The notes under the pieces: model-generated
Seen by the model: only the letters and a program-made list of their open reading frames with translations
Told to the model about the DNA's origin: nothing
Databases searched by the model: none
Part shown: piece by piece, positions 1 through 6,636 of the stretch
Numbering within the stretch: position 1 is the stretch's first letter
How the letters are laid out: every line of letters begins with the position of its first letter
Source: Bacteroidaceae bacterium
GTDB lineage: Bacteria > Bacteroidota > Bacteroidia > Bacteroidales > Bacteroidaceae
Direction of reading: 5' to 3'
Length of the DNA: 37,801 nucleotides
NCBI GenBank assembly: GCA_017429945.1
Contig: JAFRNY010000037.1
Span: 1-37,801, forward strand
Position numbers and translations under genes: made by a program

Positions 1-26
1 CTCATAACCTCATAACCTCACTACTA
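1..26 (+). repeat. Period-8 repeat abutting the exonuclease start codon
   Basis: Three octads (ctcataac, ctcataac, ctcactac) run in phase from the window edge to base 24 and are followed by 'ta' and the ATG of the exonuclease III gene. The array may extend leftward beyond the window. No Shine-Dalgarno site is present, so this repeat is the immediate 5' context for translation. Confidence 0.7.
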
Positions 27-782
27 ATGAAATTTATCTCCTGGAACGTCAACGGCCTGCGCGCCGTCTGTGGCAAAGGCTTCAGTGATATCTTCCTCGC
101 CTTCGACGCCGACTTCTTCTGCCTGCAAGAGACCAAGCTGCAGGCCGGACAGCTCGACCTCGCCTTCCCTGGCTACCAGAGCTACTGGAGCTATGCCGAC
201 AAGAAAGGCTACTCGGGCACAGCCATCTTCACCCGCCACACGCCCTTGAGCGTGGCCTACGGACTCGGTATCGACGAGCACGACCACGAAGGGCGCGTCA
301 TCACTCTCGAATACGACGGTTTCTACGTCGTAACCGTCTATACCCCCAACTCACAGGACGGCCTGCGCCGCCTCGACTACCGAATGACGTGGGACGATGC
401 CTTCCGCGACTACCTCTGCCGCCTTGATGCCCGCAAGCCTGTGCTCGTGTGCGGCGATATGAATGTGGCTCACGAGGAAATCGACCTCAAGAACCCGAAG
501 ACCAACCACATGAACGCTGGCTTCACCGACCAGGAGCGCGAGAAATTCACGCAGCTCCTCGACGCCGGATTCATCGACACGTGGCGCACGCGCAACCCGG
601 AGGTCGCCGACGTCTATTCATGGTGGAGCTATCGTTTCCGTGCCCGCGAGAAGAATGTTGGCTGGCGCATCGACTACTGGCTCGTTTCCAACCGCCTCTT
701 CCCGCAGGTCACCGACGCCCGCATCCACACCGATATTCTCGGCAGCGACCATTGCCCCGTGGAGGTCGACGTAGACTTGTGA
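27..782 (+). CDS. xth: Exodeoxyribonuclease III (AP endonuclease family)
   Basis: A 251-residue protein of the exonuclease-endonuclease-phosphatase fold, the usual length for bacterial ExoA/XthA. It cleaves DNA 5' of abasic sites and removes 3' blocking groups during base-excision repair in the cytoplasm. Visible family motifs: N-terminal FISWNVNGLRA; the metal-binding Glu in CLQETKL (about residue 35); the GDMNVAH motif with catalytic Asp and Asn near residue 145; and the C-terminal GSDHCPV with the catalytic Asp-His pair. The ATG at 27 gives the standard MKFISWNVNG start; it has no Shine-Dalgarno site and is preceded directly by an 8-bp repeat. The stop at 782 is followed within 20 bp by the repeat block behind the convergent tRNA-Ser gene, whose hairpins could also end this transcript. 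Confidence 0.96.
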   Translation: MKFISWNVNGLRAVCGKGFSDIFLAFDADFFCLQETKLQAGQLDLAFPGYQSYWSYADKKGYSGTAIFTRHTPLSVAYGLGIDEHDHEGRVITLEYDGFYVVTVYTPNSQDGLRRLDYRMTWDDAFRDYLCRLDARKPVLVCGDMNVAHEEIDLKNPKTNHMNAGFTDQEREKFTQLLDAGFIDTWRTRNPEVADVYSWWSYRFRAREKNVGWRIDYWLVSNRLFPQVTDARIHTDILGSDHCPVEVDVDL

Positions 783-796
783 TTATTATCTCTTAA

Positions 797-1051
797 AGCA
801 AAGAAGGAAGCCTTTCGGCTTCCTTCTGATGCGGAGAGAGAGGGATTCGCGCTCGGCATCCCGTAGGGTGACGCTTTCGCGAAGACGAAAGAACTCCCCC
901 GGGGGTGAGAGTGCCTCTCAAGAAGCAAAGAAGGAAGCCTTTTGGGCTTCCTTCTGATGCGGAGAGAGAGGGATTCGCGCTCGGCATCCCGCCGGGTGAC
1001 GCTTTCGCGAAGACGAAAGAACCCCGGGGGTGAGAGTGCCTCTCAAGAAGC
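797..1051 (-). repeat. Two tandem tRNA-Ser tail/terminator repeats
   Basis: Read on the minus strand, the tRNA-Ser gene is followed by two further units of about 125-128 bp. Each contains an exact 19-bp copy of the tRNA 3' end (plus-strand positions 959-977 and 831-849; the genuine copy is 1084-1102), then a GGAAGCC/GGCTTCC hairpin like the tRNA terminator, then about 75 bp of shared filler with a CTTTCG...CGAAAG stem. The copies differ from each other by only a few substitutions and small indels. The layout resembles the tandem repeats behind the Escherichia coli tyrT tRNA gene, each of which also carries about 19 bp of the tRNA 3' end. Confidence 0.9.
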
Positions 1052-1076
1052 AAAAAAGGAAGCCTTTTGGGCTTCC
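1052..1076 (-). terminator. Rho-independent terminator of tRNA-Ser
   Basis: On the minus strand a perfect 7-bp stem GGAAGCC/GGCTTCC with a short A-rich loop is followed by six T residues, starting about 10 bases after the tRNA 3' end. Confidence 0.85.
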
Positions 1077-1084
1077 TCCTTTTG

Positions 1085-1169
1085 CGGAGAGAGAGGGATT
1101 CGAACCCCCGGTACCTTTCAGTACGTCGGTTTTCAAGACCGATGCAATCGACCACTCTGCCATCTCTCC
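1085..1169 (-). tRNA. tRNA-Ser(UGA)
   Basis: The minus strand folds as a class II tRNA: acceptor GGAGAGA pairs with TCTCTCC, discriminator G. The anticodon loop is CTTGAAA with anticodon TGA. A long variable arm follows (GTACTGAAAGGTAC region), and the T loop is TTCGAAT. CCA is not encoded. A TACCTTTG promoter box lies 30 bp upstream and a terminator immediately downstream, so it is a single-gene transcript. Confidence 0.96.
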
Positions 1170-1198
1170 AGTGAGCGCACATTTGTGGTTTGCGGGCG

Positions 1199-1206
1199 CA
1201 AAGGTA
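1199..1206 (-). promoter_or_regulatory. -7 promoter box for tRNA-Ser
   Basis: The minus strand reads TACCTTTG, matching the Bacteroidota TAnnTTTG box, about 30 bp upstream of the tRNA 5' end. No good TTTG -33 box is evident at the standard 19-20 bp spacing. Confidence 0.65.
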
Positions 1207-1507
1207 AGCAAATAAATGAAAAGAGAGAAATGAAAAGAGAAAAATTTTATTTCGGCGTCACTTTTTTCATCTGAGGAGTATATGTTGAGTAATTCTGCAT
1301 ACTCCAACACACCTTAATTTCATTCATCTTTCGTCATTCATCATTTCTGAATGGTGGCTTTGAACTTAAATCTTACTTAAATCTGAACTTAAAACTGTTA
1401 TTTGGTGGCTTCTTCGGCTTATCGCCTCAGAAGTTTACGGCCGCATGCGGCCTACCCATAAACGATAAACGATAAACGAAATTTCATTCGTCATTCATCA
1501 TTCGTCA
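1207..1507. other. Gene-free spacer with period-7 repeats
   Basis: No credible gene lies here. Four heptads (cattcat, ctttcgt, cattcat, catttct) occupy 1321-1348. A second in-phase run of eight heptads (cataaac, gataaac, gataaac, gaaattt, cattcgt, cattcat, cattcgt, cattacc) runs from 1457 to 1512, into the stop codon of the convergent pseudouridine synthase gene. A GGCCGCATGCGGCC palindrome sits at 1439-1452. Confidence 0.75.
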
Positions 1508-2182
1508 TTACCCCTCTCCCCTTATCCCCTGCCAGGGTCCTTCAGCGGGCAGCGGAGCCTCTACGTGGATCTGCTTGTGCGAAACGGGGTGCTCGAAACT
1601 GATGCTGCGGGCATGCAGGCTGATGCTGCCATCGGGGTTGCTGCGCGGCGCTCCATATTTGAGGTCGCCGCGAATGGGGCAGCCTATGGCTGCGAGCTGG
1701 CATCTGATCTGATGGTGGCGCCCAGTGTGGAGGTGCACCTCGATGAGGTGGTAGCGGTCGGAATGTCCGATGACCTCGTAGTCGAGCACGGCTTTCTTGG
1801 CTCCCGGGCGCTCGTGGTCGTAGGCGAACGATTTGTTCTTCTGTTCGTTGCGCACGATGTAGTGCGTGAGCGTGGCTTTAGGTTCTCGAGGCGCATTTTG
1901 CACGAGCGCCCAGTAAGTCTTGTGGACGCCTTGGGTGCGGAAGAGCTCGTTGAGGCGTGTCAGCGCTTTGCTTGTGCGCGCGAAGACGACCACGCCGCTG
2001 ACGGGGCGGTCCAAACGGTGCACCACACCAAGGAACACTTCGCCGGGTTTGGCGTAGCGTTCCTTGATGTATGCTTTCACCATGTCGGAGAGCGGCGCGT
2101 CGCCAGTCTTGTCGCCCTGGACAATCTCGCCGGCCTGCTTCGCAACGATGATAATGTGGTTGTCTTCGTAGAGAACTTTCAA
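1508..2182 (-). CDS. RluA-family RNA pseudouridine synthase
   Basis: About 224 residues of the RluA superfamily, which isomerises uridine to pseudouridine in rRNA or tRNA. The diagnostic HRLDRPVSG motif holds the catalytic Asp about 65 residues from the N terminus, and LHTGRHHQIRCQLA near the C terminus is the family's second signature. There is no S4 domain, so this is the short RluC/RluA-like form; its target cannot be read from the sequence. The start is unclear: no ATG is available. The TTG at 2182 gives (M)KVLYEDNHIIIV, the usual beginning in relatives, while another TTG at 2203 would add seven residues. Directly upstream are 34 heptanucleotide repeats separating it from fabG. With no promoter box in between, it is probably co-transcribed with tetR-fabG. 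Confidence 0.85.
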   Translation of the reverse strand: MKVLYEDNHIIIVAKQAGEIVQGDKTGDAPLSDMVKAYIKERYAKPGEVFLGVVHRLDRPVSGVVVFARTSKALTRLNELFRTQGVHKTYWALVQNAPREPKATLTHYIVRNEQKNKSFAYDHERPGAKKAVLDYEVIGHSDRYHLIEVHLHTGRHHQIRCQLAAIGCPIRGDLKYGAPRSNPDGSISLHARSISFEHPVSHKQIHVEAPLPAEGPWQGIRGEG

Positions 2183-2253
2183 CTTTTGGAGCAGTGAGAG
2201 CAATCAAGCTTGCTTGAATTGCCGAGTCGTGACAAAAGTCAGCGAAGCTAACT

Positions 2254-2491
2254 TTGAACTTTGAACGTTGAACATTGAACATTGAACGTTGACCATTGAA
2301 CGTTGACCATTGACCATTGACCATTGGCCATTGACCATTGAACGTTGAACATTGAACGTTGACCATTGACCATTGAACGTTGAACGTTGACCATTGACCA
2401 TTGACCATTGAACGTTGAACATTCAACTTTGAACTTTGTACTTTGTACTTTGAAATTTGTACTTTGAAATTTGTACTTTGAAATTTGAACT
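2254..2491. repeat. Heptanucleotide tandem array, 34 units
   Basis: Exactly 34 consecutive 7-bp units (238 bp) with no phase break. Nearly all begin TTG. The right third is a mixture of TTGAACT, TTGTACT and TTGAAAT; the left two thirds mix TTGAACG, TTGAACA and TTGACCA, with single variants TTGGCCA and TTCAACT. It fills the spacer between the fabG stop and the pseudouridine synthase start. Because 7 is not a multiple of 3, all frames on the minus strand stay open and give a spurious seven-residue peptide repeat. Confidence 0.95.
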
Positions 2492-2502
2492 ATGGCCGCG
2501 TT

Positions 2503-3240
2503 CTACATATTCATTCCGCCGTCGATCTGTATGACCTGTCCGCTGACATACGAGCTGAGGTCAGATGCGAGGAAGAGGGCTACGTCGGCCACGTCCTCGG
2601 GCTTGCCGCCGCGGCGCAGTGGTATTTTCTTCATCCAGTCTTCGCGCACGGCATCGGGCAGTGCGGCGGTCATGGCTGTCTCGATAAAGCCGGGTGCTAT
2701 GGCGTTGGCGCGGATGCCCTTGGGGCCCATCTCCTGTGCGATGCTCTTGGCCAGTGCTATCATTCCGGCTTTTGAGGCTGCGTAGTTGGCCTGTCCGGCG
2801 TTGCCGTGTACGCCTACTACGCTGGCCATATTGATGATTGAGCCACCGCGCTGGCGCATCATCACGGGCACACAGGCGTGAATGAAGTTGAACGCCGACT
2901 TGAGGTTCACGCCGATGACGGCATCCCATTGCTGTTCGGTCATGCGCAGCATGAGTCCGTCTTTGGTGATGCCTGCGTTGTTGACGAGGACGTCGATTGT
3001 GCCGAAGTCTTCTTTGACTTGCTTCACGAGCGCTTCCGTCTCGACGAAGTCTGCGGCGTTGCTGGCATAGCTCTTGCACTTGACGCCGAGCGCTGCTATT
3101 TCGGCTTGGGTCTCCTCGTTCACGGCGAGGTCTGTGAATGCGATGTTGGCGCCTTCAGCGGCGAATTTCAGGGCAATGGCCTTGCCAATGCCCCGTGCAG
3201 CGCCGGTGATGAGCGCTGTCTTTCCTTGTAATAGTCCCAT
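2503..3240 (-). CDS. fabG: 3-oxoacyl-ACP reductase (SDR family)
   Basis: A 245-residue short-chain dehydrogenase that reduces 3-oxoacyl-ACP with NADPH in fatty-acid elongation. The cofactor motif TGAARGIG is at residues 12-19 and NNAG at 87-90. The catalytic tetrad is complete: Asn112 (VNLKS), Ser140, Tyr153 and Lys157. The C terminus SYVSGQVIQIDGGMNM is characteristic of FabG. The ATG at 3240 gives a full-length family match. It lies 34 bp downstream of a TetR regulator on the same strand, suggesting one transcript and perhaps regulation of membrane lipid synthesis by that protein, which is inference. Generic SDR enzymes look similar, but the length and conserved C terminus favour FabG. Confidence 0.93.
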   Translation of the reverse strand: MGLLQGKTALITGAARGIGKAIALKFAAEGANIAFTDLAVNEETQAEIAALGVKCKSYASNAADFVETEALVKQVKEDFGTIDVLVNNAGITKDGLMLRMTEQQWDAVIGVNLKSAFNFIHACVPVMMRQRGGSIINMASVVGVHGNAGQANYAASKAGMIALAKSIAQEMGPKGIRANAIAPGFIETAMTAALPDAVREDWMKKIPLRRGGKPEDVADVALFLASDLSSYVSGQVIQIDGGMNM

Positions 3241-3274
3241 TTTTTATGTTTTGATTGTTTTGTTGGTTTTATAG

Positions 3275-3865
3275 TCAGTAGCGTTCGCGCCATAGCACTC
3301 GACGGATGATTTTCGTCACTATTGGGCGGGTGGCCTTTATGTCCATTCCAGCGCCTAGGCGCCCGTAGATATATGGTACCTCGAGTCCTTTGGCTGTGGC
3401 CTGGATGATGTCGGTGTAGAGCGTGATGTTGTCTATGTCGAACATCTTCATTTCCAAGCCTTCTTCGAGCGTCTTCTGTATGATGTCGTGCTCTTTCTTG
3501 TCGTACTTCTTGCGCACGCTCTCTACCTGCCAGATATTGCGGAAGAATTCGGCACGCAGGTATCCGTTGCGCTCGACGGCTTCTTTCATGAGGCTAAGGT
3601 GCGCGAAGATGAGCTCTACGAGTTTGTCGAGCGGCGAGAGTTGCTTGCGTGCCACGGCGAGGAACGTCGATGAGATGCGCTGCAGTTCTCCGTTGATGAC
3701 GGCTTCGTAGATGTCGTCCTTGCTTTTGAAGTAAGTGTAGAGCGTGCGTCGTCCCTTGCCTGAGGCTTCTGCGATGTCGTTCATCGTAGTGCCGTCGAAG
3801 CCTCGCTTGGCAAACTGCAGGCGGGCTATGTCGATGAGCAGCTGTCTCGTTTTAAGTTGTGCCAT
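3275..3865 (-). CDS. TetR/AcrR-family transcriptional regulator
   Basis: A 196-residue regulator. Residues 5-55 form the TetR helix-turn-helix, with the typical run GFDGTTMNDIAEASGKG followed by LYTYFKSKDDIYEAV; the remainder would be the helical ligand-binding and dimer domain. The open frame extends 43 codons further upstream, but the ATG at 3865 gives the normal MAQLKTRQLL start, and a promoter box at 3938-3945 would lie inside any longer gene. It sits immediately upstream of fabG, so it could be an autoregulator of fatty-acid genes of the FabT/FadR kind; the ligand is unknown. Confidence 0.9.
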   Translation of the reverse strand: MAQLKTRQLLIDIARLQFAKRGFDGTTMNDIAEASGKGRRTLYTYFKSKDDIYEAVINGELQRISSTFLAVARKQLSPLDKLVELIFAHLSLMKEAVERNGYLRAEFFRNIWQVESVRKKYDKKEHDIIQKTLEEGLEMKMFDIDNITLYTDIIQATAKGLEVPYIYGRLGAGMDIKATRPIVTKIIRRVLWRERY

Positions 3866-3937
3866 CTGTGTCTTGACTTTGTTCGGGTTAGGAATATTTG
3901 GCTCTCGGTTGACGAGTAATCTTCTTTTTCGACCGCA

Positions 3938-3969
3938 CAAAAGTACGTCTTTTATGCTTATTGAGCAAG
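3938..3969 (-). promoter_or_regulatory. Promoter of tetR-fabG
   Basis: The minus strand shows a -7 box TACTTTTG at 3945-3938 and, 20 bp further upstream, CTTG at 3969-3966 as a partial -33 box. The start codon is about 70 bp downstream. Confidence 0.65.
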
Positions 3970-4038
3970 AAAAGGCGACACACTTTTTGCGCACGTGTGC
4001 AAAAACGGGTCTTATTTAGCAATTTTTATTGAAAAAGC

Positions 4039-4069
4039 TTGGCAGTTCGATAAAAATAGCGTACCTTTG
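4039..4069 (+). promoter_or_regulatory. Promoter of initiator tRNA
   Basis: TTGG at 4039-4042, 19 bp spacer, TACCTTTG at 4062-4069. The tRNA begins 46 bp after the -7 box. Confidence 0.75.
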
Positions 4070-4115
4070 CACCCGCAAACGACAAGATAGCTTGTCTGAG
4101 GCGCTAAATTAACAT

Positions 4116-4188
4116 CGCGGAGTGGAGCAGTTGGTAGCTCGCCAGGCTCATAACCTGGAGGTCGCTCGTTCGAGTCGAGCCTCCGCAA
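4116..4188 (+). tRNA. Initiator tRNA-fMet(CAU)
   Basis: A 73-base cloverleaf without encoded CCA. The acceptor CGCGGAG opposes CTCCGCA, leaving the C1:A72 mismatch that marks bacterial initiator tRNAs. The anticodon loop is CTCATAA (anticodon CAT). Discriminator A. A promoter precedes it and a terminator follows, so it is monocistronic. Confidence 0.96.
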
Positions 4189-4204
4189 CTCAAAGCTCGA
4201 GAGA

Positions 4205-4237
4205 CCGTGTCTGGATTACCGGACACGGCCTTTTTTT
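4205..4237 (+). terminator. Terminator of tRNA-fMet
   Basis: A ten-base stem CCGTGTCTGG/CCGGACACGG with a four-base loop, then a run of seven T. Confidence 0.9.
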
Positions 4238-4314
4238 GTTGCCCGGAACGAAGCTCTCGGAGGCGGTTATATTAATTAATGTACGCACGTGAGAGAAGAT
4301 TTTCGGCTAAAAGC

Positions 4315-4345
4315 TTGCCTGTTACGTTAACTTGGGCTACCTTTG
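4315..4345 (+). promoter_or_regulatory. Promoter of the cobalamin operon
   Basis: TTGC at 4315-4318, 19 bp spacer, TACCTTTG at 4338-4345. It places transcription start just before the riboswitch. Confidence 0.7.
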
Positions 4346-4359
4346 CAGCCGCAAACGAG

Positions 4360-4600
4360 CAATACTTATGCGGTTCGCCCTTTCGCACGGGAAGGGCGCG
4401 AAGAGGGAAGCAGGTGTGAGTCCTGCACAGTCCCGCTGCTGTAAGCTCCGTCGTCGGGCCGGCAGACGTAAGCCACTGCACGTGCTGCCACGAGCATTGT
4501 AAGCGCACGCTCATCGTGCCTGCATTGCCGTTGCTGCCGTTGGGAAGGCGCCGTCCCGGGAGCGAGTCAGAAGACCTGCCACATGAGTTCGTACCTCTGT
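4360..4600 (+). ncRNA. Cobalamin (AdoCbl-type) riboswitch
   Basis: The leader carries the hallmark segments in order: GGGAAGCAGGTGTGAGTCCTG at about 4405-4425, followed by AGTCCCGCTGCTGTAA, then the B12-box type sequence GAGTCAGAAGACCTGCC at 4564-4580. A G/C hairpin (GCCCTTT...GGGC) lies at the 5' side. Boundaries are approximate. About 160 bases of further leader precede the first gene and contain GCCTGA and TCAGGC segments that could pair as part of the expression platform. By family knowledge, coenzyme B12 binding would switch off the downstream uptake genes, most likely by limiting translation initiation, since no clear T-tailed terminator is seen. Confidence 0.9.
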
Positions 4601-4759
4601 CGCCTCGAGGAAAGGTGCAGGGTCATAGGCGTGCTGCGTGCTGTGCGTTGCGCTGTCGCCGCCTGATGTTTCCCTTACTCTCATTCCTTGTGGCGGTGTC
4701 AGGCACAGCACTGTTGCAACGTAACGTCTTAATACATAATTCTAAAACTTACACAAGGA

Positions 4760-5485
4760 ATGAAAAAGAATCTTTTCGCACTCGCAGCGCTCACACTGAG
4801 CCTGACAGTTTTCACAGGTTGTAACGACGAGGATGAAGTGGTCATACGCACAGCCACGTTAACCTTCGAGGGCTCTGAATGGAACGCCCTGATCGACGAT
4901 GCCCAATATGGCGGTAAGCTCCTCTATGGCGAGAACTGCAAGAGCTATGCCTGGAGCGACGCAGCCACCGGCCTCTCGGGCGGCATGACGAATGCCTGGG
5001 GCGGCGACTATGGTTTCTCTGAGGGCGGCACGGCAATCTCCAATTACGTGGATTCCGACATCGCCAATCACGCCACCTACAACTATCAGCTCTCCGTGCC
5101 GGCCACGAATGGCAGCTCCAACTTCGCCATCGTCTACTGTGATGCTACAATCAAGTTCCCCACAGGTGTCAGCCGCTTAATCCGCTCGATGGAGATAGGA
5201 CCTACGACCTATGAGCTCGGCGTGGTCACCAACGGCGACGGCTATGCCTCATCGCTGGCTGAGAGCGGCAACCTCACTCTGACCATCACGGCCGATAATG
5301 GCAACAGCCTCAACGTAGATATGGCTCGTGACGGCTCAATCCTGGACAAATGGGTCACTGTAGACCTCACGAACCTCGGCCCGGTCAACAGCCTCACGTT
5401 CACGATGGACGGCAGCGACCGCAGCGACTATGGCGTCAAGCATCCTAAATACTTCGCTTTCGACAACGTCGTCGTTCAGCTCTAA
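4760..5485 (+). CDS. DUF4465-type surface lipoprotein, putative cobalamin binder (BtuH-like)
   Basis: A 241-residue lipoprotein, the first gene behind the cobalamin riboswitch. The signal peptide ends at the lipobox VFTGC (Cys20), and the following NDEDE is the acidic type of signal that sends Bacteroidota lipoproteins to the cell surface. The body has the look of the DUF4465 family: an aromatic/Gly-rich core (SGGMTNAWGGDYGFSEGG) and the C-terminal FAFDNVVVQL strand. From memory, DUF4465-type lipoproteins in Bacteroides B12 loci bind cobalamin directly (BtuH); I infer the same here from family and position. The ATG at 4760 is preceded by AAGGA, one of the few recognisable ribosome sites in the window. 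The gap to the next gene is 26 bp, so the genes are co-transcribed. Confidence 0.75.
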   Translation: MKKNLFALAALTLSLTVFTGCNDEDEVVIRTATLTFEGSEWNALIDDAQYGGKLLYGENCKSYAWSDAATGLSGGMTNAWGGDYGFSEGGTAISNYVDSDIANHATYNYQLSVPATNGSSNFAIVYCDATIKFPTGVSRLIRSMEIGPTTYELGVVTNGDGYASSLAESGNLTLTITADNGNSLNVDMARDGSILDKWVTVDLTNLGPVNSLTFTMDGSDRSDYGVKHPKYFAFDNVVVQL

Positions 5486-5511
5486 GATCTCTTGATGTCG
5501 TTCGACAATAG

Positions 5512-6636
5512 ATGAAACTCCCGTTCAATCATATCGCTACATTCTGCAAGCTGCTGGCGGCCTTGGCGCTGCTGGCAGCTTGCAGCAATTCTGACCCAGG
5601 CACCGATGAAGAGCCTTTCGATGCCCAGGGGCGTGGCGTCTTTATCTTGTGCGAGGGTAACTTCAATGCAGGTAACGCGTCGCTGTCCTTCTATGCGCCC
5701 GACACTCGTCGCGTGGAGAACGCTGTGTTCCAGCGTGCCAACGACCGCCGGCTGGGCGACACGGGGCAGAGCATAAGCCTGCGAGGCTCCACGGCTTACA
5801 TCGCCGTAGAGAACAGCGGCATCATCTGGGCCATAGATGCCCAGACGTTCCGAGTGCGCGGGCAGCTCGTGGCAGGGCAGACAGCGCACATGACCAACCC
5901 GCGCTACATCCATTTCCTTAGCGACACCAAGGCTTACGCCACCGACCTCTATGCCCCTTACATCACCGTCTTCAATCCGCAGACGATGGCTTACGTGGCA
6001 AGCATCTCCACCGAGCAACCCTCGGCCTTCGGCTACAGTTCTACAGAGCAGATGGTGCAGTACGGCCATGAAGTCTTCACCAACTGCTGGAGCTATAGCA
6101 ACAAGCTCCTCGTAGTGGACACGCGCACCGATGCCTTGACCGACAGCATCACGCTCACGAGCTGGCAACCCAAAAGTATGGTGCTCGACGCGCGGGGCAA
6201 GCTGTGGGTGGTCACCGACGGCGGCTACGACACGGAGGAAGACAGCTTCGGCGACAATATTCCGCACCTCTATCGTATTGATGCCGCCACCCACACCGTA
6301 GAGCTCGACCAGGCGCTCGACACTGACGAGGGCGGTGTGCAGCTCGCCACAAACCCCGATGCCACCGTTCTCTATCTCATCAACAACGATGTCTATCGTA
6401 TGGACATCACGGCAACGCACGTGCCCGTGCGCCCCTTCATACAGGCCGAGCGCAACAGCCGTGGCCTGCGCCACAAGCTCTATGGCATAGGCGTGGACCA
6501 TCGCTCGGGCGAGATTTACGTAGCTGATGCCGTAGACTACAGCCAGGCTGGCGTCGTACGCCGCTATACGTCCGAGGGCGAACTCGTCGACGAGTTCCGC
6601 GTCGGCATAAATCCAAACGGCTTCGCTTTCAAATGA
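5512..6636 (+). CDS. BtuG-like YncE-type beta-propeller surface lipoprotein
   Basis: A 374-residue lipoprotein with lipobox LLAACS (Cys24) and an acidic stretch soon after (DPGTDEEPF). The rest is made of repeated beta-propeller blades of the YncE / surface-layer type: successive segments such as IIWAIDAQTFRVRG, YITVFNPQTMAYVASI, KLLVVDTRTDALTDSI, KLWVVTDGGYDT and GEIYVADAVDYSQAGVVRRY. In Bacteroides thetaiotaomicron the same kind of protein, BtuG2, binds B12 with very high affinity and caps the BtuB transporter; riboswitch control and the downstream receptor make that role likely here. Its stop overlaps the next gene's start (ATGA at 6633-6636), indicating coupled translation. Confidence 0.82.
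   Translation: MKLPFNHIATFCKLLAALALLAACSNSDPGTDEEPFDAQGRGVFILCEGNFNAGNASLSFYAPDTRRVENAVFQRANDRRLGDTGQSISLRGSTAYIAVENSGIIWAIDAQTFRVRGQLVAGQTAHMTNPRYIHFLSDTKAYATDLYAPYITVFNPQTMAYVASISTEQPSAFGYSSTEQMVQYGHEVFTNCWSYSNKLLVVDTRTDALTDSITLTSWQPKSMVLDARGKLWVVTDGGYDTEEDSFGDNIPHLYRIDAATHTVELDQALDTDEGGVQLATNPDATVLYLINNDVYRMDITATHVPVRPFIQAERNSRGLRHKLYGIGVDHRSGEIYVADAVDYSQAGVVRRYTSEGELVDEFRVGINPNGFAFK

Noticed and set aside
831-977. Two extra tRNA-Ser pseudogenes
   Set aside because: Only the last 19 bp of the tRNA are present; there is no acceptor 5' strand, anticodon arm or D arm, so they are tail repeats rather than degraded tRNA genes.
797-1169. Attachment sites of an integrative element in tRNA-Ser
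   Set aside because: Tail copies are separated by only about 125 bp of repeat filler, and no integrase or cargo lies nearby.
1878-2426. Protein with seven-residue repeats (xNxQxSx)
   Set aside because: It is the translation of the 7-bp array in an arbitrary frame that then runs out of frame through the pseudouridine synthase gene.
4516-4824. Short coding frame within the riboswitch leader
   Set aside because: It overlaps the B12-box region and the start of the lipoprotein gene in another frame; the sequence is explained by the structured RNA leader.
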